Positions 32,880 through 44,216 of a stretch of 64,000 nucleotides of DNA are shown piece by piece. The notes under the pieces are model-generated. The model was not told where the DNA came from, did no database searches, and saw only the letters and a program-made list of their open reading frames with translations. The position numbers and the translations under genes are program-made. Each line of letters begins with the position of its first letter. The first letter of the stretch is position 1. Origin of the DNA: Carposina sasakii (lineage: Eukaryota; Arthropoda; Insecta; Lepidoptera; Carposinidae). The stretch covers positions 1,302,001 to 1,366,000 of the forward strand of contig CP053171.1 of NCBI GenBank assembly GCA_014607495.2, in the 5' to 3' direction.

Positions 32880-33115
32880 TTATAGCACATTAACCTACTC
32901 CCAGAATAAGATCTGTAAGGTCTTATGTCGTAAAGCAAACGGTACCATTAGAAATATATAGATTAACTGTTACAAAACATTCGTGACTCGGGAAATGACT
33001 ATTATAAAATCATTAATGTTAGATAACTAACATCGATATTCATCATATCAATGTTTGTACATAGGATACCAGGTTTCGAGCCTAAGACCATGGTGCGGCA
33101 AGTAGGATCACTACA
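32880..33115 (-). mobile_element. tRNA-headed SINE (family C), degenerate copy
   Basis: CACATTAACCTACTCCCAGA, GGTCTTATGTCGTAAAGCAA, CGATATTCATCATATCAATG and AGGTTTCGAGCCTAAGACCA align with the other C copies but with many substitutions and an insert near 33005. It is an old copy. Confidence 0.6.
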
Positions 33116-33796
33116 AACTTCTTGTTCTTCTTAACCAATCTATCGCCATCAGCATGAACTTGAGCATCATGGAAAATCGTTTAGGTGTATGTCTTGTGAA
33201 TATTTCTTGTTCTTATTTTGAGACTGACTGTACACATGTAATCACTTTGTTGAGTAAAGTAAGCTAAGATTTCAAATGAATATGAAAGAGCTAGAACGCA
33301 TTTACGGTTCATTTTAGGTAGGTTACTCTTATATAAGTAATAATACCTTTTATTTATTTATTTATATTTATTATATTACCTTGGCTTCGCCTACGTGAAA
33401 AAAGTATTTTAAAAAATAAGCGCAATCTACTCGCAGCTGTGTCCTATATAAAAATCGTAGAAACTTACTCGGAGACTCAAGATATTCCAGTCCAATGATA
33501 AACGCTTGTTGATGTTGGGTTTTAAAAATGTGGAAGGTTACCAAGGACAACTATGTAAAAATATTTTGTACATACTAATCAGAACTATTTGAATTTCGAA
33601 TGTTATATTTTTTGAAACGTTGCAACCTTCTTAGTAACAAAAAAACAATTGGCGGGAAATCATTTGTCAATTGCCTTTTATCACATATCAAAGTACTCCG
33701 TACGCAACGAAAATGGAATCACGTCGAAAAGATTTTAGAGCGATGACTTTTTATGATTTTAAAAGTTTTCTTTCTCGGCCAGACTGGGATAGTCTG
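33116..33796. other. Unassigned sequence
   Basis: Contains a short (TTTA)n run near 33345-33370; nothing else was recognised. Confidence 0.35.
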
Positions 33797-33888
33797 GTTT
33801 CAAGTCTCAAATTTTGGAAATAGTCTCTCTATAGTGGGCTATTTACATAGCATTTCGTTTAACGTACTCTTTCTGTTACACCCTGTAT
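33797..33888 (-). mobile_element. Palindromic MITE family E, one arm
   Basis: GTTTCAAGTCTCAAATTTTG, ATAGTGGGCTATTTACATAG and TTCTGTTACACCCTGTA match the right arm of 41401-41664. Confidence 0.65.
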
Positions 33889-34288
33889 ATGTACACATCT
33901 AGTTTTTCTTTTCTTTTTTAATTTCATCTTAAAACGTCCATTTTATTCTTATATCACTTTGTGAATTGCATCTCTGGGATAAAAGTGACATTTTATTATA
34001 CGAAGATCCTGCCACAGCGATATAAAAATGTAAATAACGAATGTACGGGCCCCGCAAAATGGTTCTTATGAATTATGTAACATGCCGTATAAAATTATAC
34101 TTTACCGTAGCTCCTGAATTTTCACTTTATTTAGGTTAGTCTAATTAATTTGCAGGTAATTTTTGGGATTATTTTATTTTTAGTAAAAGTAACGGTAAAA
34201 AATGTAGAGGTAGCTGTTCGCTCTTAGTGCATGGCCGTGTAAATGTAGAACGTAGTCAGTTGATGCCATGGTATAAGTGAATTGAATC
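33889..34288. other. Unassigned sequence
   Basis: No feature recognised. Confidence 0.35.
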
Positions 34289-34520
34289 GGCCGATTGGTG
34301 TAGTTGGTAGTGGCCCTGCCTGCGACGCCATAGGTCCTGGGTTCGAATCCCGGTAGGTGCAAACATTGATGTGATGAATATCGATGTTTGTTTCCGAGTC
34401 ATGGATGTTTATATACTTATCTATGTATTTATATACCGTTGCCTAGTACACACGACACAAGACCTTATGGATCTTAGTGTGGGATTAGGTCAATGTGTTG
34501 TGAAGTGTGTGAATGTGTGT
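34289..34520 (+). mobile_element. tRNA-headed SINE (family C), copy 5
   Basis: CGGCCGATTGGTGTAGTTGG head with A box and B box (GGTTCGAATCC), complete body, and a GT-rich tail after TGTTGTGAAGTGTGTG. Confidence 0.8.
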
Positions 34521-35993
34521 GTGTGAATATGTTACTTATATATATGAATACGAGTAACGTAACAAGTAACGTAACGTTTCAATTTTGTGAAACTTTTGAG
34601 AGATATAAAAAAATATCTATATAGGTATCTCTCGTTTATCTTGCAAACGGGTCTTTGTCATAGAAATGAATCTAAAACGTGGTTAAAAATAAAAATGTAA
34701 TTGATTATCAATGATTATGGTCTGTGCCTATAGCAATTGCAATATATACCTACATAGAAAATTCTACCTACCTAAATTAGGATCGTAAATGGGCGAGACA
34801 TTTTCTATTATAAAAGATATTAAAATTAGAAATATGCTAAAACAGTGATATTGTAACATAGTAAAACCCGGAAAGCTAGTTAGTAATATAAGATATAAAA
34901 TTACCTTCTCATAATAAGGTTTCTACCTCCAGCGAGCGGTACGATAGATAGACGCGGTCGGTATACTCAGTGCTGCATTAAGCCAAGGGAGAGGTGCGAG
35001 TAACACGCATGGCTGTATGCTCTACTTCATCATCTCATATACCATTGTTAATGGGGTCGGTGCAGGATGTTTTCGTCATTTACTTTCTTTTCTGTCTAAC
35101 TTAACACTTTTTATAATAGTCTCCCTTTTAGTACTTGAAAATGAAATGAAAATGAAAAAGTTTATTTGGTTAAAAGCATATGGTTAACAATCGAAAAAGT
35201 TTGGGGCTTCCTATTAAGCAAAATTTTTGCTTGTGTTAGGAAACTCCGCTCATCCATTACATGAGAAGGTATAACCATAATAGAACATAGTTTGCTCAAA
35301 ACTTAAAACTACTTTCTTTAAGGCATACTACATTTACATTAAGTACAAACCAAACATATAATTTTATTATATTATAACGGAAGCCCTCTTAAAGGCTATG
35401 GAAGTAGACCCTCATGCTCCTATATGTCATCGGCACAGTGGTATATTAAGTACTTGTGGCGAAAAGTGCCTATATTGCGAAAGTCGCCGAGTTAGCCGCT
35501 CACGCCAGCAGCAAATATAGCAAAAATTCTGCCGACATAGTATGTAAAGCGTAAACGGATAGCTATCATATCAATTTAGTGTCAAGGTTATATGATAACA
35601 AGTAGGTATGACTTTTCATCCGTAATTCTGCATTTTACGTCAGAAAAAAATATGTGAATAGTTGGTTTTACTAATAAAGAGAGATCATCAATTCATCGGT
35701 ATTTTATAAATTTAGCTGAATATTTATGCTGTAAACGGTTTACTCTCATATAGGTTTAGCTGTATTCGTTGAAATTACAGATATAAGAGTAAACAATATA
35801 AAAATATTACAACCAAGTAGAGCATAATTCCAACCGTCTCGTTACCCAGAGCCTGAATAGGTGGCTAGGGAGTGGAGGATCGTCGACAATATTGCACGCC
35901 TCTCAAATATAATGCAAAATGTCTATAGAATGCCGTCCTTGCTATAGTTTTCATGGAAAAAATATAGTGAGGAGATGAACTAGGGAAGTATAT
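34521..35993. other. Mostly unassigned; LINE-3'-end-like patch
   Basis: 35138-35240 (repeated GAAAATGAAAT, AAAAGTTTATTTGGTTAAAA) looks like a reverse-oriented LINE 3' end. Nothing else was recognised. Confidence 0.35.
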
Positions 35994-36376
35994 ATACAGG
36001 GTGATTTTTGGTCGTCAACGTTCCCGTAAACTACGGAATCTCCTCATCATCACGATCATTTTTCTCCATGGAAGCATACCTGGGAAGTGTCTGGTTTCCA
36101 AAATATTAGGGTCCAAAGTTGAGTAAATAGACTGCGTTTTTCTGCATAAATGCACATAGACGCGCGTAGCAGGATTTTTTCACGAAAAATAATTAATATC
36201 TGTCTATAAAAAAACTAACATAAACACTAGACACTATAAATTTCGCACGATCAAGGAATTTAAAATAAAAAAAATAAAAAAAAATTCCCAGCATTTTTTT
36301 TGGCATAAACTTACTTTATTTCATGTATAGAATACGTACCCTTCGTTAAAGGTGGCCACAAAAAAACATCCTGTAT
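35994..36376 (+). mobile_element. MITE family T, full copy
   Basis: TACAGGGTGATTTTTGGTCG to AAAAAACATCCTGTA with TATA on both sides. It is nearly identical to 30734-31120 apart from the A-rich spacer. Confidence 0.8.
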
Positions 36377-37271
36377 ATACCGTACGATGCGGGAGCATGC
36401 AATGCTGCAAGTGTGTGGCTCCATTTTATAAGTACTCTCTAAGCATGCATTCTATATAAAATTTTATCAGATAAGTTGTTAAATAGGTTAGATTAAATAT
36501 TTTGATACACATAGAAAACAATATGTTTATAACATCAAAAAGATAGGTATTAATTGAATTATAACGTTAGGTTTAAAAAAAATGTTAAAGATACATTGGA
36601 TCTTGCTAGAATAGATAAAAAATATTTTTACAAAAATTCATCCCACAGATAGACAATACGAAAGAGCTATTAGTACACTGCTATAGACTTAGATCCCTTG
36701 TCTAGTCTGGAACAATGTGAACTACTGAGAGCCAGAAATAGGTCAAGTGACTTTAATGTCTATCCTGTATTTAGAACATAGGCTGGACAATCTGTCAGTG
36801 CTTAGTACCTATGTTCACACTTCACAATGTGTTTTTCTATTAGTTTCATTACTTTATAGTCGCTTGTTAGTTTCCTCTGGGATTTTCTGTGCTTTATTTG
36901 CATTTTTCTGTTTCATGTATAACTGATGTTCAAAAATCCAAAGCAAAAACACAACAAATCACCTCTCAAAAACTCCAATAAAAAAGTTAAACCGAACAAC
37001 CTCAAAACAAGACATAAAAAAACTACAAGATTTCTGAACTCCAATAAAAAAGCATAAAATCCCGCTGAACAGCTTAGACAAAAAATAATGCAAAATAAAA
37101 AGGGGCCTTAATAAAATGTCCCGAATGCTTAAAGGGCGCACATAAATCATTGCCGGGGCCCTTCTTGTAATATATGAGTTTCTTTTGTTTCCGCTAAGCG
37201 ATCTCAGCCAAGAGACACACTGTATAGTTGAAATGTTACTGTAAAGCTTATTTTACACATACGACAATAAT
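36377..37271. other. Unassigned AT-rich sequence
   Basis: AACTCCAATAAAAAAG occurs twice (36971 and 37039), about 68 bp apart, an imperfect direct repeat. No gene is supported. Confidence 0.35.
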
Positions 37272-37503
37272 AATGTGGCGTCGGCAGAGTAGGATAGCAC
37301 CGCCCCATGTCTGCCCGTGGGTATCGTAAGAAGCGATTTACCTTATTATTTTTATTCTGTATATAAATATAAACCTTTTCCAGGAGGTGTACAGCAGCAT
37401 CTCCCGTGTTCTCAACACATAGTCCGAAAATGCGCGCTCATCAAGCCGCCTGCCCATCATGGTGACTATGGAGAAACACCCCCCTATAGCAGGGCCTTGT
37501 AAC
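37272..37503 (+). repeat. SINE-like family A copy with 40-bp insertion
   Basis: The head TGTGGCGTCGGCAGAGTAGG is followed by the body. The text GGCGATTAAGGGTTTCC expected in the family is split after GCGATTTACC by about 38 bp of AT-rich sequence (37342-37380). It is 3'-truncated near CAGGGCCTTGTAAC, without the LINE tail. Confidence 0.6.
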
Positions 37504-37564
37504 AAAAATAGTTCTGTCATTAAAATAAAATACACTTTTTCAAATTAATATAAAGGCTCTAGGG

Positions 37565-37751
37565 CAGAGGTTTCCAAACTTTTTTTACTCATAGACCCCT
37601 TTTAAAATTTAACTGGTCCTGGTGGACCCCCTACAGGCCTACACCATACACAAATTAGTTGTAAACCCCCATTTTTTCACGCCAACGTAGACCCCCATCG
37701 AGTCTCTTGTGGACCCCTGGGGGTCCACCTGGACCACTTTGGGAACCACTG
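37565..37751. mobile_element. hAT-type MITE, copy 1, 8-bp duplication
   Basis: The ends CAGAGGTTTCCAAACTTTT and AAAGTGGTCC...GGGAACCACTG are flanked by CTCTAGGG on both sides (37557-37564 and 37752-37759). An 8-bp duplication with CAG-N-GGTTCCCAAA ends is diagnostic of hAT. The element is 187 bp and non-coding. Confidence 0.9.
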
Positions 37752-37949
37752 CTCTAGGGTATTGAAAAATTTACTACTAAAATCAGTAGCAGATTTGATG
37801 ATGTAGTGTGTCCCCAAGAAGAATAATGTATGTAATTAACTCAACTTCTTATGCTGTAATATATTAAATGGAGTAAATAAGTGAAACTATAGCTACACCC
37901 TGTGACTTCTTCCACGTAGATAAAATGTAATAGAAACATAACATACTCG

Positions 37950-38160
37950 TACATACATACATACATATAATCACGCCTTTATCCCTTACGGGGTAGGCAG
38001 AGTACCAATTTTGACCAATTTTGAGGGTATAGTTGAGATGTACAAGTTCGGTTAGTAATGACAGGTGGTCAGCCCATCGCCTACAAAACACCAAGACCCT
38101 CTTGTCCCTCTACTGACTTGTACAGTATGCCCGGGAAGAGAAGCAGCTGTACTATTACAC
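37950..38160 (-). repeat. LINE 3' end, reverse orientation
   Basis: A (CATA)n run, then ATAATCACGCCTTTATCCCT and TACGGGGTAGGCAGAGTACC. On the other strand this is the tail of a LINE related to the one at 31921-32372 (GGTAC...CTGCCTACCCC...TATG repeats). A second copy is at 39268-39420. Confidence 0.55.
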
Positions 38161-38255
38161 GTTATTTTTCACTCCCAGAGCAGCATAGAAGATAATATAA
38201 TAGAAAGGTTGTTAATTAACAGCATTTCGGGTGATATTGATATACATAAACATAC

Positions 38256-38660
38256 ATGGTGTAGCAAAAGGGATGTGTTAAGTGAAATTTCTTAAAAACC
38301 TACTGTAGAGAAAACCTGTACCAAAATTTGAATCTTGAAGTCGTGTATCTAAGGGCAAGGTTGGCCAAGATGAGCAAGCGAAGCGTACGGGCACTACCTA
38401 CCTTTTCTCGAATTTATCTTTCCAGAAAGTATGGAGAATTCCTTAATAACTCAGGAATATCTTATTTATTTATGTATCTAAAGAATATACAGCATCACAC
38501 ATATAATAACATCATACATACATATATAAGGTTGTTCATACAATCTTCAAAAATAAACTGATAAGTGAATTCTAGTCAAAAATTTTGTGAACAGGTTCTC
38601 TATAGTGGGCAATTTTTATGGCTTTTCGCTTGTCATACATCTTTCATTGTACCCTGTATA
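38256..38660. mobile_element. Palindromic MITE family E, diverged long copy
   Basis: The left arm (GTAGCAAAAGGGATGTGTTA) and right arm (GTTCTCTATAGTGGGCAATT, CTTTCATTGTACCCTGTA) are recognisable, but the middle is expanded to about 200 bp. Confidence 0.6.
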
Positions 38661-38668
38661 TTTATCTA

Positions 38669-38936
38669 CTAGTGGACGCCCGCGACTCCGTCCGCGTGGA
38701 CTGCAGAAAAAACAAAATGTCGAAATTATCCGGGATAAAAACATTTTCCCGGATAAAAAGTAGCCTATATGTTAAATGGGACCTGTCACAATACAGTCAA
38801 ACCGACAAACAGACGAAAATTCCAAAAATCATTCTTTTGGGTACTATTGCGTTAATAAAGGTCTCCTATAATATTTTTTCTCATATATCTTCCATGTACA
38901 GACAGCGACCCGTTACATTCTCATTATATGTATAGA
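38669..38936 (-). mobile_element. Non-autonomous Helitron-like element, minus orientation
   Basis: In reverse it runs from A|TCTATACATATAATGAGAAT to GGGCGTCCACTAG|T. Both diagnostic ends and the insertion between A and T are present. The internal part is shorter than in 18078-18392 (the GTGCACGCTAA segment is deleted). Confidence 0.75.
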
Positions 38937-39267
38937 TGTATAGATGAGGCGAGAAGCTAGCAACTTGTCACATCATTCACATCTGTCCCCGCTATGCCTA
39001 ACGTGGCCGTAAGATCTCCTTCGTGAGCCTACATTTTCGGCAAGCCTATTTAAGTTTGGCTTCATTAGGCAAAGAACTTGTAACAATTCGTCTTATCAAA
39101 GCGTAATAAGCATAACCGCATTTAAGCCGAAATCCGCAAGCCGATTATAACATGAAATATGTAAATTTTTAGTTTGCATCACAATGTTTGGAGAATATGT
39201 GTACGTACAGGGTGTAAGTGACAGCTAGGGTAAATATTGTAATGCTGATAAGTACCTATTTTGTCGA
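38937..39267. other. Unassigned, with a MITE end
   Basis: 39207-39250 (ACAGGGTGTAAGTGACAGCT then AGGGTAAATATTG) resembles one end of the MITE at 3697-4174. The rest is unassigned, with some K-like text near 38945-39030. Confidence 0.35.
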
Positions 39268-39420
39268 TACATACATATAATCACGCATTAATACCTTACG
39301 GGGTAGGCAGAGTACCAAGGGCCGATAGGACCACATGCCACTTCTGACCAATTTCGAGGGTATAGTTAAGATGTACAAGTTCGTGAAGTCCATGAAGAGA
39401 AGCAGCTATAGTATTATAAT
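39268..39420 (-). repeat. LINE 3' end, reverse orientation, second copy
   Basis: ATACATATAATCACGCATTA, ATACCTTACGGGGTAGGCAG, TTTCGAGGGTATAGTTAAGA and TGTACAAGTTCG parallel 37955-38055. Confidence 0.55.
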
Positions 39421-39699
39421 TTTGTCGATTTCGGCAATTTATTTACTTTAATTAATTTATTTACATTTTTGGACTATATTTTTATTATATTTTTAGATAG
39501 GGGTACCACTATATAGCGGCCGTATTTAAAAACTATAACAATTTTATGTATCCAACATATAAAAAGTTCCTTCAAAGCCACTATGGCAGCGCAACCATTC
39601 TAAGGGAACCGTAGCGTATCCAAGTAAGACCGTAGTAGGACTACGACGTAGTAAGACTACGAAACTGCTACGATCGTACTTGTTTTTCGCATTATAACA

Positions 39700-40032
39700 T
39701 AGTATTAAACAAAGTTGAGATGGATGTGTGGAAATAAGAAATGAGTATATAAGAGGAAGTTCGAAAGTGCGCCATCACAGACAAGTTACGAAGTAACCGT
39801 CTGTCTTGGTACGGGCATGTAAAGCGACGGGATGAAAGGCATATTTTACAGAGAGCATTGTGCATGAGTGTGGATGGATATAAAGGAAGAGGTAGACCAA
39901 AGAAGTGTTGGATGGACTGTGTAAGAGAGGATATGTACTGGGAGTGAGCAATAGTAGGGATGAATGGAAGAAAAGTACATATTGCGCCGACCCCAAATAA
40001 ATGGGAACAGGGCAGGAAGATGATGAACATAG
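39700..40032 (+). pseudogene. LINE ORF2 C-terminal fragment (GRGRPKKCW type)
   Basis: The plus strand reads EEVRKCAITDKLRSNRLSWY, GHVKRRDERHILQRALCMSV and DGYKGRGRPKKCWMDCVRED, then a stop and HIAPTPNK in a shifted frame. This GHV-RRDE ... GRGRPKK-W-DCV pattern is the C-terminus of another insect non-LTR retrotransposon. At least two stops (near 39737 and 39947) kill it. A smaller antisense relative lies at 49695-49800. Confidence 0.75.
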
Positions 40033-40059
40033 TATAAAACAAAATTGCTTCCGCTTTCT

Positions 40060-40206
40060 GTCTGACCCTATGTATGTTTAGATCTTTTAAGCTACTTAAT
40101 AGATTTCGATGCGGTTTTTTTAATAGATAGTGATATTAGAGGAAGGTATATAGGTATATGTATAGTATCAGCATTGTACCCGTGCGAAACCAGGGCGGGT
40201 CGCTAG
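40060..40206 (+). mobile_element. Second Helitron-like family, 3' part
   Basis: CTTTCTGTCTGACCCTATGT, GATTTCGATGCGGTTTTTTT and GTGCGAAACCAGGGCGGGTC, ending GCTAG|T. It matches the host repeat at 1660-2150 in reverse. Confidence 0.6.
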
Positions 40207-40460
40207 TTTATAATATTAATTGAAATATATTGCGATAGGGATATCTATTTCTTGTTAGTATTATATAAGTATTGAGGCAAGACCTCAAGATGAGGGTGTT
40301 CGATCAGTGCGTTCTACCAGGCATGTGTCGATAATGGCTGCCCATCAGCTTCCGCTTCCCCTAAAATGATGGCGCTGCTATCGTACAGGAATACCGGCGC
40401 AGTGCTGCCACCTTATTCAACCCACAAATATATGAAAATATTGGACCGGAAAACATAATA
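40207..40460. other. Unassigned, with an RTE-like scrap
   Basis: 40275-40330 reads LKMRVFDQCVLPGM on the plus strand, a short piece of RTE-like ORF2. The remainder is unassigned. Confidence 0.4.
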
Positions 40461-40473
40461 CAAGGTTGACGCT

Positions 40474-40551
40474 TCCCGCCAAAAAGGACCAATCGACATG
40501 GAGCTCACATTATTTTCGCCCTGTGATTGGCTGCGAGAAGTTTTGGCGGGA
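40474..40551. promoter_or_regulatory. Inverted E2F-like and CCAAT sites
   Basis: TCCCGCCAAAA (40474-40484) and GACCAATC (40487-40494) are mirrored by TGATTGGC (40524-40531) and TTTTGGCGGGA (40541-40551). TTTTGGCGGGA fits the E2F consensus and CCAAT fits NF-Y. The arrangement is symmetrical about a 29-bp spacer. It may be a promoter of an unrecognised gene, or coincidence. Confidence 0.35.
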
Positions 40552-40968
40552 CAACGAGCAACAGATGATTCTTTTGGTGGCAAGTGATTCATTCTTTGGC
40601 GGTATTTCGGAGTGTAAGGGTGTCTTAGTTTGATAAATTAAATTTGTGCATTTTACCAGCTTGTCCGAAAAAGATAAGTATTCTTTATACTATATTGCAA
40701 CTGTGTTAAAACTAGAAATAATTATGGATCTTAGGTGTTATTTTGTTAAGGCTTGTTGCTTTTTGAGTACACAATATTATCCCTTGCAAGTTGTTATGGT
40801 TATCAATAGTTTGGTAGTAAATTTATAATACTACATACTTTATCTGAATCTTGAACCAACAACGTAACGTAATCTATTTGCAAATTGTTAACGTAACTTA
40901 AACTGTGTATGTTAGTTTCTATGGGTACTTGAGTTTATTATCATGCTATTATAAATGAAATTTTATTA
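40552..40968. other. Unassigned; short open frame
   Basis: A 60-codon frame (40646-40828) has no recognisable motif, and no gene is supported. Confidence 0.3.
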
Positions 40969-41145
40969 GGCGTTACAATTCGGAAGTTCAAACATGGTGC
41001 AATGTATTGTCTTGCATGCTAGGTGCTCGGATCTGGTTTCTCGTGGCGATTGTAGTTAGTGCAAGTGTCTGTTTTCGCAGTTATGAGTTATCAGATCTGA
41101 GGGTCAGTGGAGGGTGTAGGGTCCGGTGGTGGGCGCACCCATAGT
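40969..41145. repeat. Half copy of the 4866-5124 foldback
   Basis: GGCGTTACAATTCGGAAGTT, then GGCGATTGTAGTTAGTGCAA, TTTTCGCAGTTATGAGTTAT and CAGATCTGAGGGTCAGTGGA. The left arm is largely deleted. Confidence 0.65.
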
Positions 41146-41400
41146 GTCAAAGTATGATACTATGAGTGATAAATGGTCAATTTTATTAACGTAATGTTAT
41201 TTTATAAGATGTTTTAGTATGGTTTAGCTTTAGTGACTTATTACTAATAAATTATTATATATATTATATATTACCCGTCTTATTGTCGATTAATTTCTAT
41301 GAGCCTACGACGTCTCTGTTCGATAAAAAAAGGAAAAGGTTATAACTAAGTATATAATGTTATGTTAAGTTGATATGAGAATATTGAGTAATGTTTTATA

Positions 41401-41664
41401 TACAGGATGTAACAAAAAGGGTATGTTAAGCGAAAAGCTATGTAAATAGCCCACTGTAGAAAACCTATCCACAAAATTTGAGACCTGAAACCACATGTTT
41501 ATTTTTCCCGATAGTATAGAGAATTTTTAAATATCTCAGGAATTTTCATACAATCTTGAAAAATAAAAATGTGATTTCAAGTCTCAAATTTTGGAAATAG
41601 GTTCTCTATAGTGGGCTATTTACATAGCTTTTCGCTTAACATACCCTTTCTGTTACAGCCTGTA
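41401..41664. mobile_element. Palindromic MITE family E, full copy
   Basis: The arms of about 110 bp (left AGCGAAAAGCTATGTAAATA, right TATTTACATAGCTTTTCGCT) flank a short turn near CTTGAAAAATAAAAATG. It is flanked by TA on both sides and non-coding. Confidence 0.8.
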
Positions 41665-41792
41665 TAAATACTCACACATGTTACTGTTTGGTTCCCTATT
41701 TCTATTGTTAAAGTTAGAATTGTTAAAGGAGGAGTTTGTTAATAAATTAATGTTAGTGTTCATTGTATTTGTTTTATTTATATTCTAATATG

Positions 41793-42040
41793 ACGGCCGA
41801 TTGGTGTAGTTGGTAGTGGCCCTGCCTGCGACGCCATAGGTCCTGGGTTCGAATCCCGGTAGGTGCAAACATTGATGTGATGAATATCGATGTTTGTTTC
41901 CGAGTCATAGATGTTTATATACTTATCTATGTATTTATATACCGTTGCTTAGTACCCACGACACAAGACCTTAGGGATCTTAGTGTGGGACTAGGTCAAT
42001 GTGTTGTGAAGTGTGTGAATAAATATTTATTTATTATTTA
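41793..42040 (+). mobile_element. tRNA-headed SINE (family C), copy 6
   Basis: Complete: CGGCCGATTGGTGTAGTTGG head, B box GGTTCGAATCC, and 3' tail of ATTTATTTATT repeats. It is almost identical to 34289-34520. Confidence 0.8.
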
Positions 42041-42049
42041 TTATTTATT

Positions 42050-42462
42050 TATATGGTTGTAACATATGACTTACGGAGCCGAGACGTGGAACCTGACGGT
42101 GGGGTTGGCTCACCGATTGCAAGTCACTCAGAGAGCTATGGAAAGGTCGATGCTCGGAATCTCGCTAATGGACAAAGTCCGAAACTAGATTATCCGGCAG
42201 AAGACCAAAGTGACAAACATAGTCTCGAAATGTAGCAGACTGAAGTGGCAGTGGGCCGGACACATCTGTTGTAGAACCGATGGACGGTAAAGGAAACGGG
42301 TTCTCGAATGGAGACCGCGCCTCGGCAAGCGTAGCGTTGGGCGCCCTCCGGCCAGATGGACCGATTACTTAAAGAGGACGGCAAAAATGGGAGATCGAGC
42401 CATGTGGCGTACACTGGGGGAGGCTTACGTCCAGCAGTGGACTGCAATAGGCTGACGATGAT
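42050..42462 (+). pseudogene. RTE-like LINE, ORF2 C-terminal fragment
   Basis: Frame-shifted plus-strand text gives YGAETWNLTVGLAHRLQVTQ, RAMERSMLGISLMDKVRN, a stop, IIRQKTKVTNIVSKCSRLKW, QWAGHICCRTDGR, a stop, KRVLEWRPRLGKRSVGRPPA, RWTDYLKRTA and MWRTLGEAYVQQWTAIG. These are the conserved blocks downstream of the RT catalytic core. It ends in GGCTGACGATGAT. At least two stops and a short deletion in TAGSDWM show it is inactive. Confidence 0.85.
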
Positions 42463-42594
42463 TATATAAGTGTATAAACGTTACAAAAAAGGCATTTATT
42501 AGGAAAAAGTCGGAAACAAAGTTAGGTAATGCCAACGATGTAAAATAAACAGATTCTAGAGTAGCTAAAGATGCATAATATTATTACTTTCTGA
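42463..42594. other. Unassigned sequence
   Basis: No feature recognised. Confidence 0.3.
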
Positions 42595-42785
42595 GCAACT
42601 CAGTAGCAAGAACTACAAGATCACGAAGGCGAGCCTTACAATCAGGTTAAGGATAGCGGGGCCAGATGTAAAAGTTTAGTGGCAAGTTGCTAGCTACCTG
42701 AGAGAACACATCAGAGTTCCTTAGTCGACTCTTACGACATGCACGGAAGGAGATGCAGCTGATTGTGTTCTATTGAAGCCCCGGA
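42595..42785 (+). repeat. Dispersed repeat K copy
   Basis: GATAGCGGGGCCAGATGTAA, GTGGCAAGTTGCTAGCTACC, TGAGAGAACACATCAGAGTT, CTTACGACATGCACGGAAGG and AGATGCAGCTGATTGTGTTC. Confidence 0.6.
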
Positions 42786-43039
42786 TTATCCTTCGAAATA
42801 GTTATTTATGCTTAGATTAATGATAGGTCTTCGCTCCGCTCTGACTAGATGGAGTACTATCAATAAACAATAGCTCCGTGAATGCGGCAATTTTATCATG
42901 ATTGATGACATGACTGACATGACAATCATCAATGACAATTTGCAAGGATGCTAGATGCGTGAAGGATTGTGTTACCGACTGCTTAACTATTACCCGAATG
43001 AAGGAAAAGTAACTACAATTTTGCATTAAATTAAAATTG

Positions 43040-43170
43040 ATTAGGATATTAAGAGAATTGGGTGGTGTGAAAGAAGATATACTCGTAGTGACAAGAATAG
43101 AGAATGGTACGCTTTGATGGTTTGGTCATTTTGAGAAGATGGATGGTAGGCAATTAACGAAAGAGCCTTA
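43040..43170 (+). pseudogene. Short LINE ORF2 fragment
   Basis: RILRELGGVKEDI and TRIENGTL, a stop, then WFGHFEKMDGRQLTKEP: the same family as 31921-32345, truncated on both sides and with a 6-bp insertion. Confidence 0.65.
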
Positions 43171-43860
43171 AAACCTTACTTTGCTGACAATGAAACTATT
43201 GTATTGTATTAATATTACTTTCTTTGATTATATCATAAACATTAACTATTAAAAAATGCATCCTCGTCGAGATTAGATCCCATAATTTATCCCATTATGC
43301 TTTTTTTAAAGATTTCTTTTAACTATAACTTTTTTCAACGCTTTGAGCATCACCCTCATAGTAACAATCGATAGTCACAAAAAGAGTTTTCCAACGATAT
43401 AGGTCTGATCGTTACTCATACATTTTTGCCCATTATCCTTTGGCACTAACTTATCTCTATTTCATTGGAATTTCTAATGTGCACCCATCATTTACTCTTA
43501 GATAATAATGACAAACTCACATACTACAAAATCTGCACCACGGGGAACTATTTTTGTATCGGCGGCAACACTGAATGTCGTTTATTATTCATGATAATTT
43601 TATATTGAAATTTTATAATTATTAGATACTTACTGATGGTATGTGATCTCTAGTCTCTTTTTTATGCATTGTAGTATATTTTTTACACAATTTCACTATG
43701 CAAACAGAAATTTTACTACGAAATATGATTAAAATTTAATAAAACTGACAGGGGTCACCTTGGCATATTGTTGCCAACTAGACTGTGGAGGTTCGAGCTA
43801 GTGTCTGACGTGTACGGCAGAGTATTTGTTGCTGAATTTATGATTAAGCCGAATACTTCT
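43171..43860. other. Unassigned AT-rich sequence
   Basis: No feature recognised. Confidence 0.35.
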
Positions 43861-44213
43861 ACAGTTTTTGTCGTCAACGTTCGCGAATAATAAGGAATCT
43901 CCTTATCATCACGATCATTTTTCTCTATGGAAGCATACCTGGGAAATGGCTGGTTCCCAAAATATTAGGGTCCAAAGTTGAGTAAATAGACTTTTGCATA
44001 AATGCACATAGACGCATGTAACAACATTTTTTCACGGAAAATAATAAAAATCTGGCTATAAGAAAACTAACACACACACTGGATTCTCGTACTATAAATT
44101 CCGCCCGATTAGGTAATAAAATTATTTAAAAAAAAAATTACATTGTTTCCCAACAATTGATGTATAGAATACGTATCCTTTGTAAAGGATGGCAACGAAT
44201 AAACACCCTGTAT
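43861..44213 (+). mobile_element. MITE family T, diverged copy
   Basis: TACAGTTTTTGTCGTCAACG to AATAAACACCCTGTA. Several short deletions make it about 30 bp shorter than the full copies. Confidence 0.7.
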
Positions 44214-44216
44214 ACT

